DNA of 61,045 nucleotides. It comes from Gemmatimonadaceae bacterium (GTDB lineage Bacteria; Gemmatimonadota; Gemmatimonadetes; Gemmatimonadales; Gemmatimonadaceae). Where the stretch lies: contig JAICNG010000010.1 in the NCBI GenBank assembly GCA_025931335.1, forward strand, positions 1-61,045, read 5' to 3'. The position numbers were made by a program, and so were the translations under genes. Of this stretch, positions 17,032-27,031 are shown in pieces (within the stretch, counting starts at the first letter, position 1; the number at the start of each line of letters is the position of its first letter). The notes under the pieces are model-generated. The model did no database searches and was not told the DNA's origin. It saw only the letters and a list, made by a program, of their open reading frames with translations.

Positions 17032-20000
17032 CTAGAATCGCCACTCCCGAATCACGAACGCGCCGAGAATGTTCTTGCGCGGGGGCTCCGCTTGTGCCGC
17101 CAGCGTCGGCTCGCGGACGAGATAGCGCGGGATGTAGCTCAGCTCGAGACGAAGCCCCTTGGGCATCCGGTGCACGAGCCGAACGCCGAACGGATTCTTG
17201 TTCGCCGGCTGTGCCTGCACCGCGATGAAGGTCCGGCTGCGGTTCACGTACTTGCCGGCTTCGATCTCGGTGAGGCTGAGCGAGCTAATGACGCTGTTCG
17301 ACGACAGCTCGGCCGGCACGTCGGCAGGGGTCAGGTTGAACTCGTCCGTCCCTAACGAGCGGGCGGCGTCCTGCTCGAGCTCGTTCGTCAACACGTCGAG
17401 CGCCGTCCCGGCGAGCTGCCGGGTCGCGATGCCGGCGACGTTCCCTACCAGCTCACCACTGCCCGAGGACTGCCCCGACAACGCGGACCCCTGCACGTTG
17501 AGCAGTGACGACGAGGAGCGCCCGAACGCGAGATAGCTGAGCAGGTCCGACTGCGGGATCGGCGGCTGCGATGTGCTCTCGATCGTGAGCTTCGGGTTCC
17601 GAAGCGATCCCCCGATGATGACCTGGATGTCGAGGGCGCCCGAGCCCACCAGCGACACCTCGTGAACGGCGGTGATCTGGAGCATCGGGTTGATCTCCGG
17701 ATCGCCGATGAACGTCGCCGACCCGCGGTTGATCACGAAGCGCCGCCCCATGAATTCGTACGTGCCCTGATCGGCGTTCACGACACCCTCGAGCGTGAGT
17801 GCCCGCCGGCTGCGATCGACGTGAATCGTGAGCGCGCCGTACCGCTCGGGGGTGTACACCTCGACGTTCGCCTCGGGCGACCGCACCCAGGTGTCGCGCG
17901 ACACGTTGAGCATGACATCCACGCGCAGATTCTCGAGCAGGGGCGACTGCCCCGGCAGCACTTCGCGATCGCCGATGACCGACGTGTCGACGACGGCGAA
18001 GAGCGCCGGGTCATCGGCGTTGATCACATCCTTCCCGTCGGACTTCGGGATGTAGATGACGCCATTGCGGATGTTCGCCGTGCCCGTGACGTAGACGGCG
18101 TCGAAGGGACCTTCGATTCCGATGTTCGCGTCGGCATTGATGCGTCCCTGCTCGTTGTCGAGCACGCGCGCGTTGGTGGCGACGATGCGCAGGTCGAACG
18201 CGGGCCGCGTGAGCTCGGCGACACCGAGGCCGCCTCGCACGCGGATTGGCCCGTTCGCGTGCCCCACCAGCGAATCGATCACGAGCGTGTCGCCGCGGAG
18301 CCGCACGAGTCCGTTGATGTCCCGCATCGTCACGCCGAGGGGCACGATCCGGAACGACGCGAAGTCGAGTGCCACGAGGCCGGTCATGTCGGGCGAGCGT
18401 GGCGTGCCTCGCGCCGTGACCACGCCCACGAGCGTGCCCCGCACCTCGCTCACGGCGTCGGTGAACTTCGGCAGCACGTCGAGGGGCAGCGAATCCGCGC
18501 GGAGCTCGAACTCCAGTGGACGGTCGAGCAGCCGCGGCCCGGTCACCCCGGCGAGGGCCAGATTCACGGGAATCACCCCTTCGGCGACCGCGACCGGCGT
18601 CCCCGTTCCGCGCAGCGCCTCCGCCTGCGCGTCCAGCACTTCGTCGGCGTAGGTGAATCGGGCGCGGAGATCGGGCACGACCGTCCCGCGATACGATGCG
18701 CCCGTGACGCCTAACGCCGCACGCACGCGGGGATCGCGGGTGGTCCCTTCCACCCGGGCCACGACCTGCACCACCCCCGTGGCCTCGAGGTCGGCTTGCA
18801 AGAGCTCGACGACATGGGCGACCTCGAGTCCGGAGACCTCGATGTCGAGCCGGGCTGACCCCTCGGACGGGACGAGGCCGTTCACGTAGAGGCGTCCGCG
18901 CGTTCCCTGCCGCAGATCCAGCGCGACGATCTCGATGCCCCGGCCGCCCCATCGGATCGTGCTCGGTCGCGCCGACACCCAGGTCGTGCTGTCGAACCGC
19001 AGGTTCAGCCGGTCGAGGTGCACCTCGCGGTGATCCGCGTGCAGCGCGAAGTTGCCGCTGAGCCGGTAGTCATACGACTCGTGCTGATGAATGGCGATGT
19101 CGGCCTTGCCGGTGTTGCCCCGCGAGGTGACGCGGGCCTCCACGCTGTCGAGCGCGAAGCCGGCCGCCTGCACGGTGTCGAGCGAGAGACCTGCCGCGAT
19201 CGTCGACTCCGGCGTTCGCGCCGCGAGCCACGCGTACTCCACGCGTCCACGCCGCACCGTGGTGCCGCTGATCGCGAGGTTCTCCACCGCTGCCCGCCCG
19301 CGCAGATCGAATCGCTCGAGATTGCCGCGAATCGTGCCCGCCGCCGCCAGGCTGCCGCCGAGCGAGTCGCGTCGCACGGGACGAATCGAGTCGACCTTGA
19401 GGACGGGTCCCGGGCCACCGGTGACGGCGCGCTCCACCTCGGTCGCTCGCGCGACGGCCGCGGAATCCTCCCGCGCTTGCTTGATGGCCTTCCGCAGCCG
19501 CGCCGGGCGTGGGGCCACCACCGCGGTGTCCTGTGCCGGCAGCCAGCGCGCCAGCCCGGAGATCGAGTCGACGTTCACGCGATATGACAGCTCGCCGGTC
19601 CGCCCGGCCACCAGGCCAAACGTCCCCCGGATATCCGCCTGCGCGAACGACGTGTGCACCGTCACCGGCCCCACGGTGGCAAGCCCATCCGCGATCGCCA
19701 CGCGAACGCGCGCGGAGTCGAAGGAGACGCTGTCGATCGCCGAGCCGAGCAGGTCGGCGGTGATCGTCGCGCGCATGGTTCGAAGATCGCTACCCGCGCC
19801 GCGAATCCGCGCAATGCCGCTGAGCGACGTGGCGGGCAGCGCCGCGGCCACCATCTGGAGGTTGAAGACGGTGAGCGTCGCCTGGGCGTCGTAGCTCGGC
19901 GTCCCCTGCACATCGACGCGGGCGACCGTCAGCAGCTCACCGCCGTCGGGCAGCCGCAAATCGGCGCGAACCGCCAGGTCGTTCAGCGATCCGCGCACGC

Positions 20001-21618
20001 GAATCGGACCCGCCGCGCTGCCCCGCAGACCTAACGCCGGCACGAATCGCCCGACCGTCACGAGTGACAGTGGGCGCGCACGGAGGTCGAAGTCCATCCA
20101 CGTCCCGCCACGCATCGCCACCACCCCGCGACCGGTCAGGTGCGACCGGGCGCCGCGATCCACGTGGTCGACGTCCACGGTCGCCGTCAGGCGCGTCGTC
20201 GTCGACCCGTCGAGCATCGCCGTCCCGGTCACGACGCCGCCGATCGGCAGGTCGGGAACCGCCATGCGCGCGAGGTCCACCTGTAACGGCGCGAAGCGCA
20301 GGCGCAGGCCACGCGCGCGAACCTCACCGTCGCCGAACCCAACGAGCCCCCGCGCGACGACGCGGCTCCGCCCATTGACCGCGTCGTCGAAGGCGACGTC
20401 GCCGTCCACCGTCAGCTCGCTCGTCGTGCCATCGAGCGAAGCGCGGCCACTCACGGCGCCGCGACGCGGGACGTCCAATCCCGGGACGAGCTGCTCGATG
20501 AGGCGCGTGTCGAAGTTCGCGAACGTCAGGTGCGTGTCGTGGAATCGGGCCGCGGTCTCGGTGAGGGTGAGCCCGAAATCGCCGCCCACCCGCGACGCGC
20601 CGGATTCGATACGGGCATTGCGAGCGACGTAATCGCTCGGCCCGTCATCCCGCATGACCATCGTGAAGTCGAGCGTGCCGCTCCCTCGCGAGGGCAGACG
20701 CGGATAGAGCCAGCGAAGGTCGGCCAACCCCACCGGCGCGCCCCGAAGCGCGAGACGCAGCTCCTGCGTGTCGATGCCATAGCGCCCGTCGCCGGTGATC
20801 TGCGATCCCGGCATCACGATGCGCACGTCGTCGAAGCGCAGGGTATCGCGCACGATGTAGAACGTTCCTTCGACGTCGCGAATCTCGGCGGCTGGCGGGC
20901 GGAAGGGCGCGGCGATGCCGCTGAGCGCGGTCACCTGGATCGCGATCCCGCTCGAGTCCGGATCCTCGAGCCGAAGCCGCGGAAGCGTGGTGTTGATCTG
21001 GCGGAAGTCCATGACCTGCTGATAGCCCTTCCGCGCCCGGACGACCTGTTGGCGCGTGCCCCCTTCCAGCGCATTCGCGATCACCCGCGCGCGAGCCGCG
21101 CCCGTCGAATCGCTGTCCGGCTTCCAGGGCGTGCGCACGATGAAACGCCCTCCGACGACCTCGACGTCGTTGAAGGCGACCCAGTCCCCGAATCCAGGCC
21201 CGTCGCTCGGCGTGTCCGGTGTCGTGTCCTCGGGGAAGATCGACTCGAAGTTCCAGTCCTCATCCTCGAGCTTGTCGAAGATCACGAGCGGTCGCACGAG
21301 CCGCAGGCTGTGCAGCTCGATTCGTTTTCTCGCGAACGCGGTGAGCTTGTAGTCGGCCACCACGGTATCGGCGCTGACGAACGGCCGGCCGGCGGTGTCG
21401 GCAATCGAGAAATCGGTCATCACGACGCCGTCGAGCAGGTTGCCACCGATCCCGCCGATCCGCACCTGCCCGTGCACCATCTCGGTGAGCGTGGCCAGCG
21501 TGAAGCGGCGCACGCGCTCCCGCCCGAAGTCGGTCATCGTCAACACGAGGACGACGGCGACGGTGAGCACCGCGATCGCGCCGACGACGACGCCGAGTCC
21601 GACGAGCGCGCGCTTCAT
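17032..21618 (-). CDS. tamB: TamB-like translocation/assembly protein (DUF490)
   Basis: Very large (1528-residue) envelope protein. An N-terminal signal anchor (ALVGLGVVVGAIAVLTVAVV) is followed by a long beta-helical AsmA/TamB-type repeat region spanning the periplasm. The conserved TamB C-terminal domain is visible as ALTIHVDRSRRALTLEGVV, INRGSATFIGDPEINPMLQI and SDLLSYLAFG. TamB works with TamA in autotransporter insertion and has been implicated in phospholipid transport to the outer membrane. It follows tamA on the same strand with only 1 bp between them. The product ends VIREWRF, aromatic at the C-terminus as usual for the family. Confidence 0.9.
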   Translation of the reverse strand: MKRALVGLGVVVGAIAVLTVAVVLVLTMTDFGRERVRRFTLATLTEMVHGQVRIGGIGGNLLDGVVMTDFSIADTAGRPFVSADTVVADYKLTAFARKRIELHSLRLVRPLVIFDKLEDEDWNFESIFPEDTTPDTPSDGPGFGDWVAFNDVEVVGGRFIVRTPWKPDSDSTGAARARVIANALEGGTRQQVVRARKGYQQVMDFRQINTTLPRLRLEDPDSSGIAIQVTALSGIAAPFRPPAAEIRDVEGTFYIVRDTLRFDDVRIVMPGSQITGDGRYGIDTQELRLALRGAPVGLADLRWLYPRLPSRGSGTLDFTMVMRDDGPSDYVARNARIESGASRVGGDFGLTLTETAARFHDTHLTFANFDTRLIEQLVPGLDVPRRGAVSGRASLDGTTSELTVDGDVAFDDAVNGRSRVVARGLVGFGDGEVRARGLRLRFAPLQVDLARMAVPDLPIGGVVTGTAMLDGSTTTRLTATVDVDHVDRGARSHLTGRGVVAMRGGTWMDFDLRARPLSLVTVGRFVPALGLRGSAAGPIRVRGSLNDLAVRADLRLPDGGELLTVARVDVQGTPSYDAQATLTVFNLQMVAAALPATSLSGIARIRGAGSDLRTMRATITADLLGSAIDSVSFDSARVRVAIADGLATVGPVTVHTSFAQADIRGTFGLVAGRTGELSYRVNVDSISGLARWLPAQDTAVVAPRPARLRKAIKQAREDSAAVARATEVERAVTGGPGPVLKVDSIRPVRRDSLGGSLAAAGTIRGNLERFDLRGRAAVENLAISGTTVRRGRVEYAWLAARTPESTIAAGLSLDTVQAAGFALDSVEARVTSRGNTGKADIAIHQHESYDYRLSGNFALHADHREVHLDRLNLRFDSTTWVSARPSTIRWGGRGIEIVALDLRQGTRGRLYVNGLVPSEGSARLDIEVSGLEVAHVVELLQADLEATGVVQVVARVEGTTRDPRVRAALGVTGASYRGTVVPDLRARFTYADEVLDAQAEALRGTGTPVAVAEGVIPVNLALAGVTGPRLLDRPLEFELRADSLPLDVLPKFTDAVSEVRGTLVGVVTARGTPRSPDMTGLVALDFASFRIVPLGVTMRDINGLVRLRGDTLVIDSLVGHANGPIRVRGGLGVAELTRPAFDLRIVATNARVLDNEQGRINADANIGIEGPFDAVYVTGTANIRNGVIYIPKSDGKDVINADDPALFAVVDTSVIGDREVLPGQSPLLENLRVDVMLNVSRDTWVRSPEANVEVYTPERYGALTIHVDRSRRALTLEGVVNADQGTYEFMGRRFVINRGSATFIGDPEINPMLQITAVHEVSLVGSGALDIQVIIGGSLRNPKLTIESTSQPPIPQSDLLSYLAFGRSSSSLLNVQGSALSGQSSGSGELVGNVAGIATRQLAGTALDVLTNELEQDAARSLGTDEFNLTPADVPAELSSNSVISSLSLTEIEAGKYVNRSRTFIAVQAQPANKNPFGVRLVHRMPKGLRLELSYIPRYLVREPTLAAQAEPPRKNILGAFVIREWRF

Positions 21619-21619
21619 C

Positions 21620-23863
21620 TCAGAAGGCCTGACCGATGGAGAGATGCAGCGTCAGGCGATCGAGCACGTGCCGCCACCCTTTCCTGGTGCCCTCCAGTGG
21701 ATCGTACGCCTTGTTCTGCTGGAGCGGCACGATGCGCCGGACGCCGTTGTCGTCGATCACTTCCGTCACGATCGGCAGATTCTCAGCGAGGCGCGGCTTG
21801 ATGCCGAGATCGATGCGGACGGGCCCGACTGGCGTCGTGTACCGGAAGCCGAATCCCGGCGTGATCGCGCCCGTGCCGCGCGTGAGGGTGGAGACGTTGC
21901 CTTCGCCCACGACGCCGGCGTCGACGAAGAGTGCCATGTCGACCGACCCCCAAATCCCGAAGCGATACTCGACGCTCCCTTCCAGCAGTGTGCTCCCACC
22001 GACCGGGCGTGGCTCGAAATCGCTCGATGGGAGGGCGCTCGCCTCCTCGCAGTCGCCCGCGAGCAGCTCGTCGCGGGTGCAAAGGGCGGGCGTCGTATCG
22101 TTAGGTGCGTCGAGGAGCTTCCCCGGGTCGATCGTGAGCACCCGCGGGCCGAGCTGGTTCTCGCCGTACCCGCGCACCGACTGGGCACCACCCGCATAGA
22201 ACCGCTTCCGAGGGTGAATGATCGCGTTGGCCCCAACCAGCCCCCGACCGAGAAGGGCCTCCGACGCGCTCGCGAGGGCGCGCACCCACCCGCCGCGAAC
22301 TCGCCACGCCAGTACCGCGTGACGCCCGAACGCCTTGTACCGGCGATACTCCCCCGACACGCGGTTGTATCGGTAGTCCGACATCGTGAATGCCGACGCG
22401 TGCTCGACGTCCGCGCGCGCGAAGTACCCGCGCGATGGGTCGAGCGGGTCATCGCCGCGATCGGTTACGAACGAGACCGCCAGCGGGGAGAGCCTCTGCC
22501 GGGCGCGGAGCGCCGCGATGTCGAGCGGGTCGCAAATCGCGAAGTTCTCACAGAAATACACGTCGCTCGCCTCGACTCGCGTGAGCTCGAAGCGATAGGC
22601 GAGACTCAGCGGGGCGCGCGACGCGAGCGCCCGCGTGAGGCTCGCGCCAGCGCCGAGTCCCTTCTCGACGAAAATGCCCGGCGCGCTGCGGCGGTGGGTG
22701 AACGCGCTCAGGCCCAGCGTGTTCCGGGGGGACTGGAACCAGGGCTGCGTGAAGTCGGCGGTCGCCTGCCAGGTGGGGGCGAAGTACTGGTCGGCGTCGC
22801 GGTCCGACACCGGGCGCCGCAGCACCTCCTGGAAGGGGAACTGCGCATTCAATGAATTGGCGAAGAGATTCCCGACCGCGCCCCGGAAGTCGAGCCGCCG
22901 TGCGCCGCCGAGCCAATTGTACCTCGTGAGGCGCCCCTCGACCTGCCCGAACTCCATCGTGTTGAAGCCCGCACTCGCGCGGATCTCGCGCAGCGGCGCC
23001 TCCTGCACGGTGATCTGAATGTGCTTGATGCTGTCGCCCTGCGGGGGGACGATGATCACCGCACGGCGGAACAGATTCGACTCGTACAGGTTGCGCTGGC
23101 TCGTGATCAGCTCGTGTCGCTTGTAGGGCCCGCCTTCCTTCAGCGTGAGCGAGTTGCGAATCGTCCGCTCGGACACCCGCTCGTTCCCGGTGATCGAGAT
23201 GCGGCCGACCGTGGTGGGCCACTTGGGATCGACCGTCGCACGGATGCTCGCCGCCTTGGCGGCGGTGTCGACGACGATCGTGTCGACGCGCGCGTCGGCG
23301 TCACCGTACCCCTTGTCCCACAGCGTGGCCTCCAGGAAGACGATGCTGGAGTCGAGCGCGATGAGGTTGAGCGGGTCGCCGGCGCGCACCTTCATGGCGT
23401 TCCGCACTTCGTTGTCGTTCAGGATCTCGGCCGGCCGCTCGAGGCGGATGGAGCTGATCCGTGTCGGTGGACCTTCGGTCACCTTGAGCTCGACGCGCAC
23501 CCCGCCGTCCTTCGGCGTGATCGCGGTGTCGACCTGGGTGTCCCGCCATCCGCGCTTCCAGTAGAACACGCGGATACGGAGCATGTCGCGACGCAGCTCG
23601 GTGCGATCGAGGAAGTGCCGTTCCTTGAACAGGCTCCAGTCGCTGATGAGGCAGATGGGGGTGGCGAGGAGGAGGCGGCAGCGGCTTTCCTCGACCTCGA
23701 CGCTTTCCTCGAGCTCGTCCTCGCTCACCGACTCGACTCCGGCCCACTTGAGGTCCTTGACCTCGGGTGCCTCGCGCTCGTCGCGCTCCTGCGCCCCCAA
23801 GGTCGCTCCGCCGGTGACGCAGGCGAGCAGCGTGAACAGGCTGGCCAGGGCGAGGCGAGTCAT
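21620..23863 (-). CDS. tamA: TamA/BamA-family outer-membrane protein (Omp85)
   Basis: 747-residue Omp85 protein. A Sec signal (MTRLALASLFTLLACVTGG) precedes POTRA domains (residues about 40-330; for example VGRISITGNERVSERTIRNS) and a 16-strand barrel with FNTMEFGQVEGRLTRYNWLG and the late-barrel signature FGFRYTTPVGPVRIDLG. It inserts beta-barrel proteins or works with TamB, encoded immediately downstream. Several extracellular loops are long (one carries LCTRDELLAGDCEEASALP with two cysteines). TamA rather than BamA is preferred because of the tamB neighbour. Confidence 0.9.
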   Translation of the reverse strand: MTRLALASLFTLLACVTGGATLGAQERDEREAPEVKDLKWAGVESVSEDELEESVEVEESRCRLLLATPICLISDWSLFKERHFLDRTELRRDMLRIRVFYWKRGWRDTQVDTAITPKDGGVRVELKVTEGPPTRISSIRLERPAEILNDNEVRNAMKVRAGDPLNLIALDSSIVFLEATLWDKGYGDADARVDTIVVDTAAKAASIRATVDPKWPTTVGRISITGNERVSERTIRNSLTLKEGGPYKRHELITSQRNLYESNLFRRAVIIVPPQGDSIKHIQITVQEAPLREIRASAGFNTMEFGQVEGRLTRYNWLGGARRLDFRGAVGNLFANSLNAQFPFQEVLRRPVSDRDADQYFAPTWQATADFTQPWFQSPRNTLGLSAFTHRRSAPGIFVEKGLGAGASLTRALASRAPLSLAYRFELTRVEASDVYFCENFAICDPLDIAALRARQRLSPLAVSFVTDRGDDPLDPSRGYFARADVEHASAFTMSDYRYNRVSGEYRRYKAFGRHAVLAWRVRGGWVRALASASEALLGRGLVGANAIIHPRKRFYAGGAQSVRGYGENQLGPRVLTIDPGKLLDAPNDTTPALCTRDELLAGDCEEASALPSSDFEPRPVGGSTLLEGSVEYRFGIWGSVDMALFVDAGVVGEGNVSTLTRGTGAITPGFGFRYTTPVGPVRIDLGIKPRLAENLPIVTEVIDDNGVRRIVPLQQNKAYDPLEGTRKGWRHVLDRLTLHLSIGQAF

Positions 23864-23880
23864 GGGGGGCAGAAGTGCAA

Positions 23881-24042
23881 GGCCTGCGCCTCGGAGAGGC
23901 GCAGGCCGGGCCGGGGACCGAGGGCCATGGGCCAGGCGAGGGCACCGGGTGATGCGGATTCCGTTCGGTCGTCATCCGATGAGCAAACGGCCGCGCTGTG
24001 CGCGGCCGTTTGCCTTTCCATCACCGTGGCCCCTGGCCCCAA
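23881..24042. repeat. Composite palindrome, GGGCC-phrase family (downstream of rho)
   Basis: Region between rho (ends 24051) and tamA (starts 23863). It contains an 11-bp hairpin GGCCTGCGCCT/AGGCGCAGGCC (23881-23907), a GGGCC-rich left arm (about 23908-23945), CATCCGATGAG (about 23972-23983), an 11-bp hairpin AAACGGCCGCG/CGCGGCCGTTT (23985-24011), GCCTTTCC, and a right arm with GTGGCCCCTGGCCCC (to about 24042). The core matches the element at 6012-6148 and the inside of the one at 47714-47860. Likely 3' processing or termination structure for rho mRNA. Confidence 0.8.
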
Positions 24043-24050
24043 GCCCCGCC

Positions 24051-25538
24051 TTACAGGCCGGCGAGCAAGGCGTCGTTCCCGGCCGTCCCGGCGATGCGCT
24101 TGATCAGCCACTCCATCGCGGATTGCGGGGGCATCTGCTGAAGGCCCCGACGCAGCGTGTAGACGTTGTCCAGCTGGTCCGGGCGGAAGAGCTTCTCTTC
24201 GCGGCGCGTGCCACTCGTCGCGATGTCGATCGACGGGAAGATGCGCTTCTCGGAGAGCGAGCGATCGAGCTTGATCTCGGAGTTGCCCGTTCCCTTGAAC
24301 TCCTCGAAGATCACGTCGTCCATTCGCGATCCCGTCTCGACCAGCGCGGTCGCGATGATCGTCAGCGACCCACCGCCGTGCTGGGGCGCGACGGCGCGCG
24401 CGGACCCGAAGAACGCCTTCGGGCGCGCCATGGCCGTTGCATCGAGGCCACCCGACAGCGTGCGCCCGGTACCGCGCTCCACCGTGTTGTGTGCGCGGGC
24501 GAGCCGCGTCAGCGAATCGAGCACGATGACGACATCCTTGCCATTCTCGACGAGTCGGCGCGCGTGCTCCAGCGTCATCTCGGCGACATCCACATGACGC
24601 TCGGCGGGCTGGTCGAAGCTCGACGCGATGACCTCGCCGCGTCCCCATTCGATCATCTCGCTCACTTCCTCGGGGCGCTCATCGACGAGCAGCACGAGCA
24701 GTGTCGCGGTCGGATGATTGATCGCGACGCCCTCGGTGATCGCCTGGAGCAGCATCGTCTTTCCGGCGCGCGCGGGGGCGACGATCAGCGCGCGCTGGCC
24801 GAAGCCGATTGGCGCGATGAGATCGATCGCGCGACGCGTGAGCTCGGGCCCGCCCTTGGCGGGACGGCCCGTCTCGAGCACCAGTTTGCGGTCGGGATAC
24901 GAGGCAACGAGCGAGGAGAATTCCGGACGGCGCAATGCCGACGCGGGATCCTCGCCGTTGATCGTCTTCACCTCGGCGACGGCCATTCGTCCGCGATGAT
25001 CGCGGCCTACCGTCGCCTGCACCATGTCGCCGCGGCGCAGTCCGAGCTGCCTGACGAGATGCGGCGGAACGAACGCGTCGCTTGGGGTGGGGAGGTAGCT
25101 CTCGGCCGCCCGGCGAATGAATCCGCCGTCGCGCGACGGATCGAACCACCCCTCGGCGTCCCCCTCGGCGACTATGACGGCGGGGACGGGAGCGCCTCCT
25201 CCATGCTCGGGTCGCGGGCCTCCGCGACCGCGACCACGGCGTCCGCGGCGTCCGTTCTGGCCAAACCGGTCGCGTCCGCCCTGATGCTGCGGGTGCTGGC
25301 CGGGCTGCCGCGTCGGTGGAGGACCGCCGGGCGCCGGGACGCTCTCGCTGGCCGGCGTAATGAGGGGCGCGCTGGGGGCCGGCGTGCCGTTGTCGTGCTC
25401 CGGTGCTCCGCCATCGGGGAGCGTGGAGGCATCGTCACGATAGGGATTCACTTCCATGTCATTGGCCTCGAAGGTGGGACGAGGCTGCGCGGGGCGCGGG
25501 CCGCGCCCACGACGGGGCGGGCGTCTGCGTTCGTTCAT
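24051..25538 (-). CDS. rho: Transcription termination factor Rho
   Basis: Hexameric RNA-dependent ATPase/translocase. 495 residues from ATG 25538. The first about 135 residues are a low-complexity Pro/Arg/Gly-rich extension with RGG-type stretches (RFGQNGRRGRRGRGRGGPRP). A primary RNA-binding OSB-type domain follows (SDAFVPPHLVRQLGLRRGDM), then the motor: P-loop APARAGKTMLLQAI, LLVLLVDERPEEVSEM, VIVLDSLTRLARAHN and LSGGLDATAMARPKAFFG. The frame is open to 25664, but MNERRRPPRR is the natural start. Confidence 0.95.
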   Translation of the reverse strand: MNERRRPPRRGRGPRPAQPRPTFEANDMEVNPYRDDASTLPDGGAPEHDNGTPAPSAPLITPASESVPAPGGPPPTRQPGQHPQHQGGRDRFGQNGRRGRRGRGRGGPRPEHGGGAPVPAVIVAEGDAEGWFDPSRDGGFIRRAAESYLPTPSDAFVPPHLVRQLGLRRGDMVQATVGRDHRGRMAVAEVKTINGEDPASALRRPEFSSLVASYPDRKLVLETGRPAKGGPELTRRAIDLIAPIGFGQRALIVAPARAGKTMLLQAITEGVAINHPTATLLVLLVDERPEEVSEMIEWGRGEVIASSFDQPAERHVDVAEMTLEHARRLVENGKDVVIVLDSLTRLARAHNTVERGTGRTLSGGLDATAMARPKAFFGSARAVAPQHGGGSLTIIATALVETGSRMDDVIFEEFKGTGNSEIKLDRSLSEKRIFPSIDIATSGTRREEKLFRPDQLDNVYTLRRGLQQMPPQSAMEWLIKRIAGTAGNDALLAGL

Positions 25539-25921
25539 GCAACCAGGTGTGTCGTGGTGGATTCTCGGCGGGCACGTCCATACGGAGCGTGCCCCATACG
25601 TCCTCTGGGGTTTCTCGTGAGCGCGCCGCGATGCACGCGGCTGTTCCAAGGCGCTCTGGTGCATGGCCGTCCTGGCGACGCACCGGTCGTACTTTCGTGC
25701 TGTTGTCGACGACGTCGCGGAACCACGGACGACTCACGCGCTTCCGGCGCTTGCTCAGCGCAACCCGAGCGGCTCCGCGCCTGCGTTGCGGCGCTGCTCG
25801 ACTACCAGGGATGACCAACGCGCGCTGGCGGGTCAGCCACTACCAACTTCACTTGCCAAGGCGGTTTTCGCAACTACCAGTTTCCTGGCCGCTCAGAGGC
25901 GAGAATTGTGCCCAAAGGCAA
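25539..25921. other. Non-coding leader/upstream region of rho
   Basis: About 380 bp between the rho start and the palindrome at 25922. Open frames on both strands have no recognisable product, atypical composition or conserved motifs. The length fits a long, possibly autoregulated rho leader, but no specific promoter or riboregulator could be identified. Confidence 0.4.
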
Positions 25922-26010
25922 CGAGGAATAAGGACCGAGGAGTGAGGAATCGACGGGCGAGGTGCCAGGCAACCGAATTGCTCACTCCTCTGTCCTCATT
26001 CCTCCTTCTC
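25922..26010. repeat. Palindrome, GAGGAATGAGG-phrase family (copy 1)
   Basis: Left purine arm 25922-25952 (CGAGGAATAAGGACCGAGG and onward), right pyrimidine arm 25976-26010, inverse of each other with a few mismatches, loop about 23 nt. On the minus strand the right arm forms the last codons (KEE) and the TGA stop at 25996-25998 of the H-box protein gene. Confidence 0.88.
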
Positions 26011-26235
26011 GCGCAGCGCGTCCAGCTTCCGCGATGACGCGATCACCCGCCGGGCGAGATCGACGATGCGACTGACCGACTCGCGCTGCTCGGCGTTGAG
26101 CGTGGGGTCGAGCTCCAGCAGCTGCGATTCGGCCAGCAGCGCGGCGAGGGGGTTGTTCATCTCGTGTTGCACCCGTCCCACCGCGTTCGAAAGTTCCATC
26201 ACCCTGCTGGTCTCGGTCAGCTTGTCGTCGCTCAC
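25996..26235 (-). CDS. Histidine-kinase dimerisation/H-box mini-protein
   Basis: 79-residue protein from GTG 26235: MSDDKLTETSRVMELSNAVG followed by RVQHEMNNPLAALLAESQLL, which matches the phosphoacceptor H-box helix of HisKA domains (H-E-x-N-N-P-L). The second helix is predicted in NAEQRESVSRIVDLARRVIA. No ATPase (HATPase_c) domain follows; the gene stops. It is either a histidine-phosphotransfer-like protein or a decayed kinase. Two receiver-type genes lie within 1.2 kb. The last residues and stop come from the palindrome. Divergent from the TPR gene at 26348. Confidence 0.6.
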   Translation of the reverse strand: MSDDKLTETSRVMELSNAVGRVQHEMNNPLAALLAESQLLELDPTLNAEQRESVSRIVDLARRVIASSRKLDALREKEE

Positions 26236-26347
26236 GCGTCATGCTCCGGCACGTATTCGGTTGCAGTCCCGCACCATTGACGACGCAGCCTCGCGTACGT
26301 CAGCGGGCGTGACCTCCGGGACTGCTCTGCATAACTTACGCCCCGGA

Positions 26348-26941
26348 ATGACCACTCCCACCGCCCACGCTCGCGCCGAGATCGCCGCTGCCGTCGACGC
26401 CTATCGGGTCGACGCGAACATCGCCCGGCTGCTCGAGCGCATCGACCAGGCTGCGCGCACCACCGATCCAGACGCCCTGGCCGTGGCCGTCGAGCCGTTC
26501 CGCGCGATGCCCGAGGTCGCCGGCCCCGCCTACGAGCACATCGTCGCGGCAAAGCCTGACGACGCTCGCGCGCTGGTGATTCTCGCCAACGCCTACTGGC
26601 TGGCGGGCCGCGGGCCGGAGCAGGTCGCGGAGCTCGCGTCGCGCGCGATCGCCGCCGACCCAACGCATCGCGGCGCGTGGCACCTGTGGGCCCTCACCGA
26701 ATCGGATCTTCGCGCACGCGTCAGCCGGTGGCGTCAGGTCGCCGAGCGGTTTCCCGACGATCAATTGGCCCGCGCGAACCTGGCCGACAACGCCGCGTCG
26801 CTCGCCTCGACCGACCACGATCGTGAGGCGCTGGACCTGGCGATCGAGACGTATTCGCAGCTCCGCGCCCTCGCCCAGCGTGACGATGAGCGGCAGGCAT
26901 TGGATCGCGCGATCGAGACGCTTGGAGGCTGGAAACTATGA
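26348..26941 (+). CDS. TPR-like alpha-helical protein
   Basis: 197-residue, Ala/Arg/Asp-rich soluble protein starting MTTPTAHARAEIAAAVDAYR. It has tetratricopeptide-like helical pairs, for example DARALVILANAYWLAGRGPE, AIAADPTHRGAWHLWALTE and REALDLAIETYSQLRALAQ. No catalytic motif. Probably a protein-interaction scaffold; its divergent neighbour is the H-box mini-protein. ATG at 26348 is preferred over upstream in-frame starts because the upstream frame is the promoter region. The TGA stop (26939-26941) is the first TGA of the GAGGAATGAGG palindrome. Confidence 0.65.
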   Translation: MTTPTAHARAEIAAAVDAYRVDANIARLLERIDQAARTTDPDALAVAVEPFRAMPEVAGPAYEHIVAAKPDDARALVILANAYWLAGRGPEQVAELASRAIAADPTHRGAWHLWALTESDLRARVSRWRQVAERFPDDQLARANLADNAASLASTDHDREALDLAIETYSQLRALAQRDDERQALDRAIETLGGWKL

Positions 26942-27030
26942 GGAATGAGGACCGAGGAGTGAGGAATTCAATGGAGTGGCCTTTCGTTCAGTCGAATTCC
27001 TCACTGCTCCTTGCTCATTCCTTCCTCTCC
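26938..27030. repeat. Palindrome, GAGGAATGAGG-phrase family (copy 2, convergent junction)
   Basis: Left arm 26938-26969 (ATGAGGAATGAGGACCGAGG and onward), right arm 26994-27030, imperfect inverse, loop about 24 nt. Fills the gap between the TPR gene and the convergent receiver gene; the TPR stop codon is in the left arm. Likely bidirectional 3' structure. Confidence 0.9.
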
Positions 27031-27031
27031 G

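Noticed and set aside
21395-22855. Long plus-strand open frame of 486 codons over tamA
   Set aside because: Arg/Pro/Ala-rich composition, no motifs, and it is antisense to a clear Omp85 gene; a GC-rich shadow frame.
25663-26037. Plus-strand frame of 124 codons upstream of rho
   Set aside because: No ribosome-binding site, no motif, and it runs through the palindrome at 25922.
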